This document shows positions 42,550 to 53,245 of a DNA stretch of 64,000 nt, piece after piece. The stretch covers positions 273,001 through 337,000 of the forward strand of contig CALYLW010000209.1 of NCBI GenBank assembly GCA_944989445.1. Direction: 5' to 3'. The notes below the pieces were generated by a model. It saw only the letters and a program-made list of their open reading frames with translations. It was not told where the DNA came from and made no database searches. The position numbers were made by a program, and so were the translations under genes. The stretch is from Ampullaceana balthica (lineage: Eukaryota; Mollusca; Gastropoda; Lymnaeidae). Each line of letters begins with the position of its first letter. Position 1 is the stretch's first letter.

Positions 42550-42915
42550 AACACTCTCTAAAACAACCAGTCTATGTCCAGTATAAGCTTTGGTGAACAC
42601 TCTCCAAAAAAACCATTCTATGTCCAGTATAAGGTTTGGTTAACACTTTCCAAAACAACCATTCTATGTCCAGTATAAGGTTTGGTTAACACTTTCCAAA
42701 ACAACCATTCTATGTCCAGTATAAACTTTGGTGAACACTCTCCAAAACAACCAGTCTATGTCCAGTATAAACTTTGGTGAACACTCTCCAAAACAACCAT
42801 TCTATGTCCTGTATAAACTTTGGTGAACACTCTCCAAAACAACCATTCTATGTCCAGTATAAGCTTTGTTTAACACTCTCCAAAAAAAAACAACAACATT
42901 ATATATCCAGTATAT
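42550..42915. repeat. 46-bp minisatellite, about 8 copies
   Basis: The unit has AACACTCTCCAAAACAACCA followed by TTCTATGTCCAGTATAAGCT and TTGGTG, with a period of 46 bp. Single-copy relatives occur at about 43705 and 52085 (CTCTCCAAAACAATCTTTCT), so it expanded from part of a dispersed repeat. Confidence 0.9.
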
Positions 42916-45223
42916 GCTTTGGTTAGCATAGAGAGGGGACGGAATAGGGCTTGTCTTCAGGTAAAACGATTTTTATATTTTCCTTTCGTTAAATTGCATC
43001 TCAAAGTTTAGCCTAGGATATGCTTAAAGGCTTATTAACAGTGGCTAAGCTAGAGTTAGTGCCTATCATGTTTGGGTGATATTATTAACTACTTCCACTA
43101 CCAATGATAAGTTCCATTCAAAAGGTCACACAGGTGCCCTCAATATAAAAATAAATGTTCCACCGATTAGCCTCAATCTTAACCCAGTGTATATTATAAT
43201 AATACATTTTCTGCTAAGAAAGCCCCGGTAACTGTTTCTCAGCGTTTATCACAAACTATTGAAATATTTAAAAAATGTCATTACTTGTTGAGTGTTTTTT
43301 TTTATCTTGAATTTGTTTCTGAAAGTAACGAATGATTCAAAAATTAATTTTTTTTAAAGACACAATTAAAATTCAATATTTCAAGCACGTTTGAAAAGAC
43401 GTGTCTAAACTCTACTCCCAAAATGATTGTAAAATTATCTAAATGTAGAGAAAATAAAAACGTGTATTTGGCTATTATAGATGTACGAGCGCAATGCCCG
43501 TGCTATGCTACGGGGTAACCACAATAAAAATAACTTGTATATCTGCTTTAGTAACGCATGCTTTTCTCTGTATATTCTATCAGTATCAGAATAACGAAGG
43601 TCCTTAACAGTTACAAACGTCTAATGTGCAAGGATGAATTTCTTTTCACATGACTCATAAAATGAAAACAATATCTTTCCATATTTTTCCTTTGGTTCTA
43701 GGAAAAAGGTCTCCAAAAAACCCATTCCATTTCATAGTCTAAGCATGAAATTATATCAATACGAAGAGGATATTTTCTTGAGCCAGATAATATTTATGTG
43801 AATATTGAAGCCTGGGGAGGGTGGAAAATAAGGTTTATTTATTTAAAAGACACATTTCTGTTCACATGAATAATAACGTGTTCATGTGTGTGTGTGTGTG
43901 TGTACGTCTGTGTGTGCGTGTGAGTGTGTTAGTTGTGAACTAACGATTGATTTCATAGATTGCTAAAAATTAAAATAAATATTGAAAAATACTTTCCAGT
44001 TCTTTCTAAGAAGAAATTGGTTTCTGTATTGTTACAATATGCACTGGGTTAAGATTGGGGCTAATTGGCGGCACATTTATTTCTTACTTAACTTACTTCT
44101 CTTTGGTAAGGCGGCGTCAATAACTTTCAATAACATCATCCAAACCTGGGTGGAACTAGCGCTATCTTACCAACTGTTAACATGTTTATAGCATAAATTA
44201 GGCCGAGCTTTTTGTTTAAATTGAAAGTTCTATCTTTGCGATATAACTGCAGGAATATATGAAAAACTAGTTAAACATTTACTATAAGTTTGTGTATACC
44301 TAGGTTTAATATCGGAACTAGCATCGCAACAGTGTGTCATCTGTAGAAAAAAATTATAACAATCACTATGGCAAGCTGGAACAAATTTATAAATAGACAA
44401 CTATAGAAATATATTTGAAAAAATGATTTAAGTGCAGACGAATTATCAAACTTACATTTTAGTGTAAGTTTTTATACACCTACAGATATAATTGGACGGA
44501 ATCAAATTTTATACGGGCTTATAACAACATCAAAATTGCATAACATTAAATTTATAAGTAAAAAATGCACAAGGAACCGCATTTTTGCATTTAACAAGTG
44601 ATTTGTAATAAAAAAACAATGGCAAATATGTGTTAGGTGTAAGATTTATTTACCTTAGGGGCTTACATAATACAAGAGACAGTTTAGGATCGATTGCTCT
44701 ATAAACTGACATTTAAGAAAGCTGTATTGAAAGTAAACGATCAGGGACTTTAAATAAGAAAATGGAATATGTATAGGAGTTATATACACTTTTGTAAGAG
44801 TGAGGCTAATAAGCGGAATAGTTATTTTTATAAAGAGGGGCAACTTTATGAACTATTTGAAAGGTTATTTTTATTTGTAGGGGCAGGAGTTAATAATATC
44901 ACCGAACCCTGGGTGGCAACACAATTTCTTAACCACTGATAATATCCTTTTTGCAAAGCTTAAGCTAAACCAACAGAGTAAATTTTAAGCCCAAACCTTG
45001 CGACTCTAACGTGTGTCTTTTAAAACAAATAAGATATATTACCAAACCCCCTACCCTAGGCATCAATATTCACATAAGTATTATATAGTTCTATAAAAAC
45101 ATATCAAATTTGTCTTGAATAAATTCTCATGCATAATCTGTAATGGAATGGACGTTGTGGATTAATGGGTAGACCAATGATAAATCTTGCCTTTAATTAT
45201 TTTATTTTTAAAATTATGAATTA
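42916..45223. other. No gene; dispersed-repeat fragments and a GT microsatellite
   Basis: A (GT)n tract at about 43884-43930. A palindromic block GCCCGTGCTATGCTACGGGG at about 43497, like those at 22.2 and 53.1 kb. Otherwise AT-rich, no gene supported. Confidence 0.5.
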
Positions 45224-45261
45224 CTAGCTGACCCGCGGCGTAGCATACGCCGCTATTGATT

Positions 45262-45494
45262 TAGTGACGGGTGAAGACTTCCTTAAAGACACCGTTGGCC
45301 AAATGGAGGGGGGGTGGGCAAACGACTGTGAGTGAATGAAAAGAAGGAACTCTGGAGAGAGCAACATACAATTGTCATGACTGAAAACAGGTTTTGGAAG
45401 ATACAGGCATATCTTTTGAACGTTTGGCCCTGTGCTTTATTTATTGTCATGGCAAAGGCTAATCTCACAGGGAATTGTCTGCGCGTAAAAAGTA
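45262..45494 (-). pseudogene. Helitron copy 2, helicase C-terminal part, frame-broken
   Basis: Same arrangement as in copy 1. The motif V segment (L-A-F-A-M-T-I-N-K-A-Q-G-Q-T) and the motif VI segment (Y-V-A-L-S-R-V) lie in different frames. The motif VI frame ends at a TAA at about 45262, a few bases before the terminal hairpin, which is the expected end of the ancestral protein. Confidence 0.75.
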
Positions 45495-45499
45495 AAATG

Positions 45500-47242
45500 C
45501 TAATTTGAATCTGATGGAGTGAGGGATATCCGGGGAATAAGGACAGTTTGCGAGGTAGCAGCTGCGATAGTTTTACACTCCAGTACGTTGAGGTGAATGC
45601 TGGTAACAGTCAGTCTAGTGCCATTACAGAGACCTCTTGCTGGCATGAGGTTTCTAAGAAGCATGACCACTGAACCAATTTTAATTTTCAGTTTATGCGG
45701 AGGCATGCCAGTAGGGGTAAGACTGTTCAGAAATTCTTCGGGGAATGAAAGTTGATCTGCGGGATCATCTGTGACGATGGAGTCAACGCTGGTGAAAGTT
45801 ACTTCGTCGGTTGGGATACGTTTCAATACTTGTTCATTCAGGTGCAGGGAGTCTTCGTTCGTGACACTTAATATAGCTCGCGTACTGAGTTGTTCCCACG
45901 TGACAGTTGAGAAGTCGAGGTCGGCATATAGTTGTTGAACGGGATCAGAATGAACAGGAAAACAATGTGAAGGTAATGTTACAGGAGTTCCATTTGTCCC
46001 GTCTCCAACATCGAGAAGCCATTTTGCGAAATGTTGTTCATCAGGAAGAGCTCTCATATTTTTCGTCAGTGTAAGTACATGCATGTGACGCCACAAAGAT
46101 TGCTTGTTAATGCAACTGGCGACAGTGAGTGCTCGGGAGCAACGCATAATAACGGAAAGTATTTGTCGGAAATCTCCACCCAATAGTTTTGTTTTCCCTC
46201 CAAATGGGTGCGTCTCACATGTGAGATCACGTAACAACCTGTCAACTGCCTGGAATGCGTATGCATGTGTCATTGGCGCCTCGTCCCATATAATCAATTT
46301 GGATTGCAGAATATGTTGCGCGTGTTGCGAGTTAGGTTTGATATTGCATGTTGAAGTAGTAGTGAGCTTCAACGGTATTTTAAACACAGAATGTGCAGTA
46401 CGTCCACCCGGTAACAATGTTGCTGCTATTCCTGTTGATGCAACGGTTATAGGATTGTCTCCCCTGGCTCTGATTGTATGAATCAGGGTTTTGTAGACAA
46501 AGGTTTTCCCTGTTCCTGCGGGACCATCTAAGAAGAAGCAGGTTTGTAGCGGATGGGAGTCGTTGTATGCAGCGTCCAAAACAGTGTCAGCAGCGTGCTT
46601 TTGTTCTGTGTTGAGTTTGTCGTAGTGTTCCATAGCGTGGGAGTGTTCAGCCTGAGCGTCGAAGACGGAAGATGAATGACACATTGGAAGAATATCAGTG
46701 AGGGGTAGGTGTAATTTGTGCAGGTTGAGGCCATGTGGTTGGAGCATGTCATTTATTTCTGCGAGAGCATACATGCAAGCGGTGCGTGTGGAATATTTTC
46801 TGAGAAAGTCCTCAGAAAGGGAGAGTTTATGCGTGTCCCAAAGGTGTGGAACGTTATGTGGTTCGCCGAAGACACAGACGAAAACGAAAAGTTGTCGCAA
46901 GAACGGTGGCATTCGTATCAGAGATGCCTCTGTAAGAGTATCATGCCATATCTTGTCGTCTTTAAGAAGACCCAATTGTTGGCACGCCTCTTTGAAAGTG
47001 TTACATTCCACGCCGTTGACAGTTCGTAGAAGGTTGAAACTTGTGACGCCTACGGAACGGGTAAGGAGAAGCCTGAGGTAATAACGTTCGGTGTCGTTAA
47101 TGGCAACAACAGGCATTCTACCATTTTGTGCCTCCTCTAATTCTCTTTTGCCATTTTCCAGAGGATTGTTGGAATGTGTAATGTTGGGGAACATCAGTGT
47201 AATGTAACTCCACAGCTTCAGGATCGGTCTTGTTGAGTTCAA
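45500..47242 (-). CDS. Helitron copy 2, Pif1-like helicase ORF (580 codons)
   Basis: Same motifs and residue numbers as copy 1 (Walker A 240-247, D320-E321, G-G-D-F-R-Q 355-360), with Ser at residue 68. The uninterrupted length and intact motifs I-III contrast with the broken ends, so this part decayed little before amplification. Confidence 0.88.
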   Translation of the reverse strand: MNSTRPILKLWSYITLMFPNITHSNNPLENGKRELEEAQNGRMPVVAINDTERYYLRLLLTRSVGVTSFNLLRTVNGVECNTFKEACQQLGLLKDDKIWHDTLTEASLIRMPPFLRQLFVFVCVFGEPHNVPHLWDTHKLSLSEDFLRKYSTRTACMYALAEINDMLQPHGLNLHKLHLPLTDILPMCHSSSVFDAQAEHSHAMEHYDKLNTEQKHAADTVLDAAYNDSHPLQTCFFLDGPAGTGKTFVYKTLIHTIRARGDNPITVASTGIAATLLPGGRTAHSVFKIPLKLTTTSTCNIKPNSQHAQHILQSKLIIWDEAPMTHAYAFQAVDRLLRDLTCETHPFGGKTKLLGGDFRQILSVIMRCSRALTVASCINKQSLWRHMHVLTLTKNMRALPDEQHFAKWLLDVGDGTNGTPVTLPSHCFPVHSDPVQQLYADLDFSTVTWEQLSTRAILSVTNEDSLHLNEQVLKRIPTDEVTFTSVDSIVTDDPADQLSFPEEFLNSLTPTGMPPHKLKIKIGSVVMLLRNLMPARGLCNGTRLTVTSIHLNVLECKTIAAATSQTVLIPRISLTPSDSN

Positions 47243-47945
47243 ACCAAGCTAAGAGCATGGTGCTTTTGTTGGCCTGTATTTGTAGCGCTCGTTCTTCGTG
47301 ACCCTCATGAAAGAAGACGACTTTTTGTTCTGGCAAATGAACTGGTAATCGTGTAATAACGTGCGATTTTTCTGAAAGACTGTACTCGTTCAAACGCCAC
47401 ATAGCCTCAGGAGGACTAACATACCAACCATCAAGGAAAGTTTGTATTTCGTCATGTTGGAAAACACCATCGGCTGGCTCCTTCTGAAGTGCAATGGATG
47501 CAGCGTCGTGTCCTTTGTAGACATACTTATATAGATACTTGATACATTGAATGAACGCGCACACTTCAACGTTAATGTGAGCATTGAATTTCTGAGAAAG
47601 CCAGGGATTGTAAGGTACTATCCAACGATTATCGATGTCGTATTTGGCAACAATGGCAGTTGTGCCCTGTATTCGGCGGTATATGGGGTATCCTTGTGTG
47701 TTTTCTTGTGTCTCGGCGATGAAGTCCTTTGGGGAACTTTTGGTGCACTTGCCGTCTTTCATGCAAGGTGAGTTGGCATTGAGCGTGCCACACGGACCAT
47801 GTACCATGCATTTAGTGATAATTTGGAAAAGTCGAGGGTGAATTTCGGGATTTGGAAGCTCAGCGCAGACATATTTGTCTATGTCATCTTTGGTACTTAT
47901 TTTGCACTGTGAATCAAGTGTCAGTAACATATGGCAATGAGGCAA
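47118..47945 (-). CDS. Helitron copy 2, Rep region with HUH motif
   Basis: Identical in protein sequence to the copy 1 counterpart. The HUH motif P-H-C-H-M and the Y-L-Y-K-Y-V-Y-K tyrosine segment are both present. It overlaps the helicase ORF by about 125 bp in another frame, which marks a frameshift. Confidence 0.85.
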   Translation of the reverse strand: MPHCHMLLTLDSQCKISTKDDIDKYVCAELPNPEIHPRLFQIITKCMVHGPCGTLNANSPCMKDGKCTKSSPKDFIAETQENTQGYPIYRRIQGTTAIVAKYDIDNRWIVPYNPWLSQKFNAHINVEVCAFIQCIKYLYKYVYKGHDAASIALQKEPADGVFQHDEIQTFLDGWYVSPPEAMWRLNEYSLSEKSHVITRLPVHLPEQKVVFFHEGHEERALQIQANKSTMLLAWFELNKTDPEAVELHYTDVPQHYTFQQSSGKWQKRIRGGTKW

Positions 47946-47983
47946 GCCTCGTTTTTGGAACTCAATGACGAAAATGTATGCGA

Positions 47984-49360
47984 CTACATTGCCGAAAATA
48001 TTCCTCTCCAGAATGTCAGGAACTCCCGAAGTTTGATATGAAAGACGCGGGCAACGACATCAGGTCTGTGTTCCGGGCGCTCATGATGGGAAATGGCGTT
48101 AGAGATTTCCGGCCAAGCAGGACTGCAGGTGAATGTTAGGAATAAGTCAGGCTTTCCACACTTGCGGACAATTGCCATCACGTCTTGGTAGTTATGTTGC
48201 ATGTACCGTGGACTGCCTTGAAACGTAGAGGGAAGAATGATCAACTGTCCAGGGCGAAGGTTATTGTCTTGTGCTTTCGCAGCGATAGCATCCATCAGTC
48301 CCCTGTATTGTTCTACGCGCAAATCTTGTTGATGGGAGCGTAGGTAATGTAAACGTGCGCCTTCTGTTCTGACATATTCGTCGACGACATATTGCTGGAA
48401 GAGTTTGCCGTTGGAATGCAAGATGCTGAATGCAGATGTCATGGCAAGCCTGTAAGCATACAATTTGAGTTGTGTGACTCGGGTTGTGTTCGCGGTTTGC
48501 TTTTCTTCAACATGGATCAATTGTATGTGCCAGCCTGGATCTCCGTAATGGAATATTAGTGGATAAACCATGGGGTCACAGTTCATATTGAGTACAGAGA
48601 TACGCTTGCAAGCATCTCCTCTTGGGTATATGCAAATATCGCGTTGTGCAGGAGGTTCCCCGTCTTCCCCTACAAAGATAGCAGCAACATCAGTTTGACA
48701 GGATGGCGCGTTATACCTTCTCATATCCAGAGTTGGATTTTCCATGAACACCATTCGTACAGCAGCAACAGGGTTATTATGAGTGATAATTTCGTGCATT
48801 TGCATGTAGGATTTAGCGAAGGGGTTAACCTGTCGTAAAATTTTGTCTAGTTGCAATAACAACATATCACTGCAAGCACTGTTACAATCGTTTTGCAAAC
48901 GTTGAGTGGTAGCCTCAGCAGAATCGAAGATATATAGTTGACCGTATCGAGGGGGCTTGTTAGGATTGGTATACAATGGAGAGACTTGATGATAAATTTG
49001 ACCGTGGATTCGGAAAGCATACGGTCCATGGACAGGTGGTTGAGCGATGTGGGCGCCCATTGATGCGAAAGCTAAAGCAGAGTTGTATTCCCTGATACGA
49101 TCACAGAAATGTCGGGACAGCGGATTCTTGCCACTCAAGAGGTTTTGTAATAAAGGAGGAGTTTGGGATAGCGGTGGCAAAGATACTTTGCCGTGACGAC
49201 AACACTTAGTATAATGTCCGGATTTGTTTACCTCTGATGGCCAATGAAGAGCATTGCAAGAAGTACATAGTGCGGTAGGTAGTCCAATGTTGTGTTCCTC
49301 GATGGGAATGGCAGGGTGTTCTTGAAACGCAGCCGAAAGTTGAATGCGATTAATGTGCAT
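47984..49360 (-). CDS. Helitron copy 2, Rep N-terminal ORF (458 codons)
   Basis: Differs from copy 1 by two residues (Pro for Thr at 16; Asn for Ser in the I-L-H-S segment). It ends at the same TAG, one frame away from the HUH-coding frame. Confidence 0.85.
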   Translation of the reverse strand: MHINRIQLSAAFQEHPAIPIEEHNIGLPTALCTSCNALHWPSEVNKSGHYTKCCRHGKVSLPPLSQTPPLLQNLLSGKNPLSRHFCDRIREYNSALAFASMGAHIAQPPVHGPYAFRIHGQIYHQVSPLYTNPNKPPRYGQLYIFDSAEATTQRLQNDCNSACSDMLLLQLDKILRQVNPFAKSYMQMHEIITHNNPVAAVRMVFMENPTLDMRRYNAPSCQTDVAAIFVGEDGEPPAQRDICIYPRGDACKRISVLNMNCDPMVYPLIFHYGDPGWHIQLIHVEEKQTANTTRVTQLKLYAYRLAMTSAFSILHSNGKLFQQYVVDEYVRTEGARLHYLRSHQQDLRVEQYRGLMDAIAAKAQDNNLRPGQLIILPSTFQGSPRYMQHNYQDVMAIVRKCGKPDLFLTFTCSPAWPEISNAISHHERPEHRPDVVARVFHIKLREFLTFWRGIFSAM

Positions 49361-49368
49361 GTGGTTTG

Positions 49369-49942
49369 CGAGAAGATGGCACTGTTTGAAAGAACGTTTG
49401 CAATGTACACACTCAAAGAATATGTCATGGCTGTGTTTTTGTATGTTTGTTGAGAAGAGATGATGTTGTGAACGATTCAGTGCTGTATTGACACTGGAAG
49501 GATTTCGTCAGGGCATGTGTTTTCAAATGGTTAGTAAGATTTCTGTGTGCGTGAAACTGTCGCAAATGCTGCAAAGAAATGTTGTTGAATGTGTTTCTAC
49601 ATGTACATGTTTAGTTTGTAAGTGCTTCTTGAGAGTGCGAATTGTTTTGAAGCATTGCTGGCAATGGTCACATTGCGTCATTCGTTCAGTGGAGTGTGTT
49701 TTTAAATGTGCGTTGAGATATCTCTGGAGGCGGAGGGTTTTGGAACAAATGGTGCATATAAAGTCCTCTGTGGGATGCGTTTGTTCACTTGAGTGTCTTT
49801 TTAAATGTGCGTTGAGATATCTCTGGAGTCGGAAGGTTTTGGAACAAATGGTGCATTTAAAGTCCTCTATGGAATGCGTTTGTTCACTGGATTGTTTTTT
49901 TAAATGTGCATTGAGATTATATTTTTGTGTGAACTGTTTAGA
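49369..49942 (-). pseudogene. Helitron copy 2, C2H2 zinc-finger region, broken
   Basis: Same finger order, same TGA in the first finger and same two frame changes as copy 1. The identity of the lesions shows that they predate the split of the two copies. Confidence 0.75.
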
Positions 49943-50560
49943 TCAAATGTTGTAATGAAATTCCGGCGTTTGTAAATGTTCATCAGTAACAGGAGAGTGG
50001 GAAGTTGAAGTCAGATCAGTGTGGAGATCACATGGATGTTTAATGTTGGTGCACTTGCCGACGTTGTCAACAGATGACACCAGAAGGTCATCACGTGGGT
50101 TTGTGACAGGCAAGAGAACTTCATAATGGCCATGATCCAAAGGACCGCTAAATAGCAGGGATATGGAGAGACGTTGACCCGGATTGTAAACTCGAGGTGG
50201 GTCATGCGGACGTTCTCGGAAGTGAATAGTGATAGTAGCGGGAATTATTTGAGACATCGCCACAATTTCAGCCTCGCCACCATAAACGCCGGAAGTATTC
50301 GTGTACGCAGCGTATTGTCGAGCTGAGTGTATGACTGTGCTTCCGTGAGTAGGAACAACGGACAGGGCGTCGCCATAGTTATCCCAATGTTCGCAAACAA
50401 ATCTTACAGCCATCTTGCGAAGTTCGAGAGCAACAGTTTCGTCGATGACATTTTTCCAGAAATATGCGACAGATAGAAGTAAACAGTTACCTGATGCAGG
50501 AATTTCTACTACACTGAAAAACCCGTTGACTCCACGAAATATATGTGAAGCGGTAGCCAT
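49943..50560 (-). CDS. Helitron copy 2, OTU-domain ORF
   Basis: As in copy 1, with catalytic Cys and His segments intact; Phe for Ser at residue 14 counted from the ATG at 50560. Confidence 0.85.
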   Translation of the reverse strand: MATASHIFRGVNGFFSVVEIPASGNCLLLSVAYFWKNVIDETVALELRKMAVRFVCEHWDNYGDALSVVPTHGSTVIHSARQYAAYTNTSGVYGGEAEIVAMSQIIPATITIHFRERPHDPPRVYNPGQRLSISLLFSGPLDHGHYEVLLPVTNPRDDLLVSSVDNVGKCTNIKHPCDLHTDLTSTSHSPVTDEHLQTPEFHYNI

Positions 50561-50898
50561 GGTTAGGAAACGAAGGGCAATACGAAGGGGCAAAATCAAA
50601 ACAAAGCTTCTGGGACAAACGAAGAGAACAATGGAAAGACAACGTGGCTCAGACGACTGTAGAAGATAACAAAGCGACTGAGGACACAGCTTGAGCTTGA
50701 GCGACTGAGGTACACACTCCTAAGGGCACACACTATTACGCATGCCTTGAGAGGTGGTGTTTATGTTCGCTAAGAAAGGGGGGGGGGAAAGAACGGGCAA
50801 GAAAAAAAGGTGAGGGGGAGAACGGACACAAACAGTAGCACGAACAAATGGGAACAACGCGAGTGAACGTTGGGGGACCACCGAAGAATTTTTGATAA

Positions 50899-51045
50899 GT
50901 ATTTCGGACATCGCCACAATATATAAACAAATATTACAGCCATGAAGCCAAGTTGGAGAGCAACAACTTCGTCCATGCACGAAATATTCGACCAATAGAA
51001 ACAGACAGGTACCTGGTGAAGGAATTGATATAACATTGAACTAAG
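50899..51045 (-). pseudogene. Helitron copy 2, decayed second OTU module
   Basis: Same relic as at 41030-41175, with no difference noticed. Confidence 0.7.
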
Positions 51046-51131
51046 CTTTTTTCCGTGTCATGCGAAGCGGTGTTTATGTTTGCTAAGAAAGGGGGGAAAA
51101 GAACAGTCATTAGCATTTTTAAAAATAAAAA

Positions 51132-51220
51132 AAAACATATGTTGCCGCTTGGGCTTGAACCTAAGACCTTCAGCATGTCAGGCGGATGTAATAACCAATA
51201 CACTACGAAATACATACACA
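51132..51220 (-). repeat. Helitron copy 2, tRNA-Val-like segment
   Basis: Same A-box, GAC anticodon loop and B-box order as at 41262-41350. Confidence 0.6.
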
Positions 51221-51567
51221 CTGAGCAGGAACATCAAAAGTGAATGTAAAAAACATTGTTGCTCTCAAGACATGCCCCACTCCACCGCTACCTTCGCTTG
51301 CCAAACGTTAACTGTGTTTAGTTGACCCGAGCGAGGGTCATTCGTCATGCTCGGTTGCACATATTTTTGCAGCTTACTTGCCTGGCATGGTCCCATGAAG
51401 AGAATTATATATATAGATTGCTAGAATAATGCGATGTCATGGCGTGCGCTTAGGTTAATAACTGTAGAGTTGTCTATTGGTGCAAGTGTGTGTGTGTGGG
51501 GAGGGGGTATGTGGGTGCGTGCGTGTGTTATGGTTATTTCTATGTCTGCTAATGTTGAGCCTCTAAC

Positions 51568-51925
51568 AAGAGCTGGTGGTCTTGTGGCAGCGTAGAAGGC
51601 TTGTAGTGCAAGCGGTGTCGGGTTCAAATCCCAGAGGGGATATACTTTTTTTTATTTAATTTGGTCTTTTTTTTAAATTATCTTTTTACACTCAATTTTA
51701 GTTTTCCGGCAAACAGTTATTTCTTTGTGTTCTGTTTTTTTGGTGAATCCGATCCCGTAGTACAGAAAAATTTTGAGTTTGGAACCAATGGACTATTTAG
51801 TTACAAGTTACAGTCATAGTCTTATATTAGCTGTCAGCAATCATTTTATTTAAAGGGACGCTGGCTGGATAGGGCCTAAGTTTGAATTGCAGCCAGGGGC
51901 CCCGTGCAGTCTTAATCCGCCCATG
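51568..51925 (+). repeat. tRNA-derived SINE, family S2, + copy
   Basis: The head has GAGCTGGTGGTCTTGTGGCA and the B-box GGTTCAAATCC. The body contains TTTTCCGGCAAACAGTTATT and ends AAAGGGACGCTGGCTGGATA then GGGGCCCCGTGCAGTCTTAA. The inverted copy is at 52428-52772. Confidence 0.75.
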
Positions 51926-52427
51926 ATTTACACCTTAAAGAACATAACAGTTTTTACCCGAAGCGTATGCCATGCAACCGCATTGTTCTAGAAATCTACC
52001 CAATTTTATTTTATTTTTTAATGGATGTTTCATCATTCGTTAGCTCTTAAATACATGTTTTTAGGATTACTTGTTAATGGGAAAAGCTCTCCAAAACAAT
52101 CTTTCTATTTCCAGGCTAAGCATGACCTTAGTCAAATGAATGGGATTTTTTTTTAAATGCGCCAGATATTATTTCTGTGAACATTGATGCAAATTAAAGT
52201 ATGTATGGGTTTATATGTTTTAAAGAAACAATTTGAATCGCACAGTTTGGGCTTTATATTTACCCTGCTGGTTTAGTTTGAGTTATGCAAAAAGTATATA
52301 ACAGTTACTAAGATATAGTGCTTATGCCACCCAGGATATTATTGACTCCTGCCCCCATCAATATAAAAATAAATGTTTCATTTATTAGCTACACTCTTAC
52401 GCCCGTGCATATAACCCCTATATCAGG
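51926..52427. other. Spacer between inverted SINEs; dispersed-repeat fragment
   Basis: Contains single-copy relatives of the 42.55-kb minisatellite unit (about 52085) and of the 43.5-43.8 kb repeat (CCAGATATTATTTCTGTGAA). No gene. Confidence 0.5.
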
Positions 52428-52772
52428 GGCGGATTAAGACTGCACGGGGCTCCTGGTTGCAATTCAAACTGGGGCCCTATCCAGCTAGCGTCCCTTTAAA
52501 TAAAATGATTGCTAGCAGTTAATATAAGACTGTAACTTGTAACTAAATAGTCCATTTGTTCCTTGTTCATAATTTGTCTGTACTCCGGGATCGGATTCAT
52601 CAAAAAACACAAAGAAATAACTGTTTGCCGGAAAACTAAAATTGAGTGTAAAAAGATCATTTGAAAAAAAAAGACAAATGAAAAAAAGATTTGCCCCTGC
52701 TGGGAATCGAACCCGTTATCGCTTGCGCTACAAGCAAACACGTTGCCATAAAGACCACAAGATCCCGACGCA
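52428..52772 (-). repeat. tRNA-derived SINE, family S2, - copy
   Basis: The reverse complement has GATCTTGTGGTCTTTATGGC, the B-box GGTTCGATTCC and the same body as 51568-51925 (GGGACGCTAGCTGGATAGGG then GCAGTCTTAATCCGCC). The inverted arms are about 340 bp with a spacer of about 500 bp. Confidence 0.75.
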
Positions 52773-53054
52773 CTTATTAAAGTTAAAAGATATAGATAGT
52801 ATTCATTAATATTTTCTCTTATTGAGCCAATCAAATTAAGTTTTTCGATACTGACGCTATCGGGTCCGAATAGCGATCAGATTATTAGATAAGAATGTAT
52901 TAATTTATTTAATTTATGATATTTTTAGGGATTCATGCAAACATCTGTTCACTTTTATTATAAATTATACTAAATTTTGGGGCTCCTAAATCATCGGGGG
53001 CCCCTGGCTTTAGCCAGTTCAGCCCCCCCCCCTTAATCCGCCATAGGCTTACCC

Positions 53055-53245
53055 CGTAGCATAGCACGGGCATTTCACTCGTATTATTTACGGCGCGAAA
53101 CATCACATGCTCTGTTAGTCTCGAAACAAAAACCATTATGATTTTACGTCCATATTTTCAATTAAAAAAAATAAATCAAGAGTTAGCGGGAATAGGGGCT
53201 TCATACTGACGGACGCACTTATGCGCAATATATATAGGGATTATA
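53055..53245 (-). repeat. Short Helitron-like repeat
   Basis: The - strand begins AATCCCTATATATATTGCGC at about 53230 and contains GCCCGTGCTATGCTACGGGG near 53065. Related to 22191-22290 and to the block at 43497. The termini are not certain. Confidence 0.35.

Larger units (their letters stand above)
45224..51417 (-). mobile_element. Helitron copy 2 (OTU-type), complete with both ends
   Basis: 6194 bp. The 5' end on the - strand is TCTATATATATAATTCTC (51417), preceded by A. The 3' end is a perfect hairpin GCGGCGTATGCTACGCCGC (45235-45253), a 7-nt spacer and CTAG (45224-45227), followed by T. TC...CTAG ends, hairpin and A|T insertion without duplication are the hallmarks of Helitrons, which transpose by a rolling-circle or peel-and-paste mechanism using a Rep/helicase protein. 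All frame breaks found in copy 1 are also here. Confidence 0.96.

Noticed and set aside
35377..51417. Segmental duplication or false duplication of the same locus
   Set aside because: Similarity stops exactly at the Helitron 5' terminus at 41547/51417 and the flanks differ, which fits two insertions better. Raw-read confirmation is still desirable.
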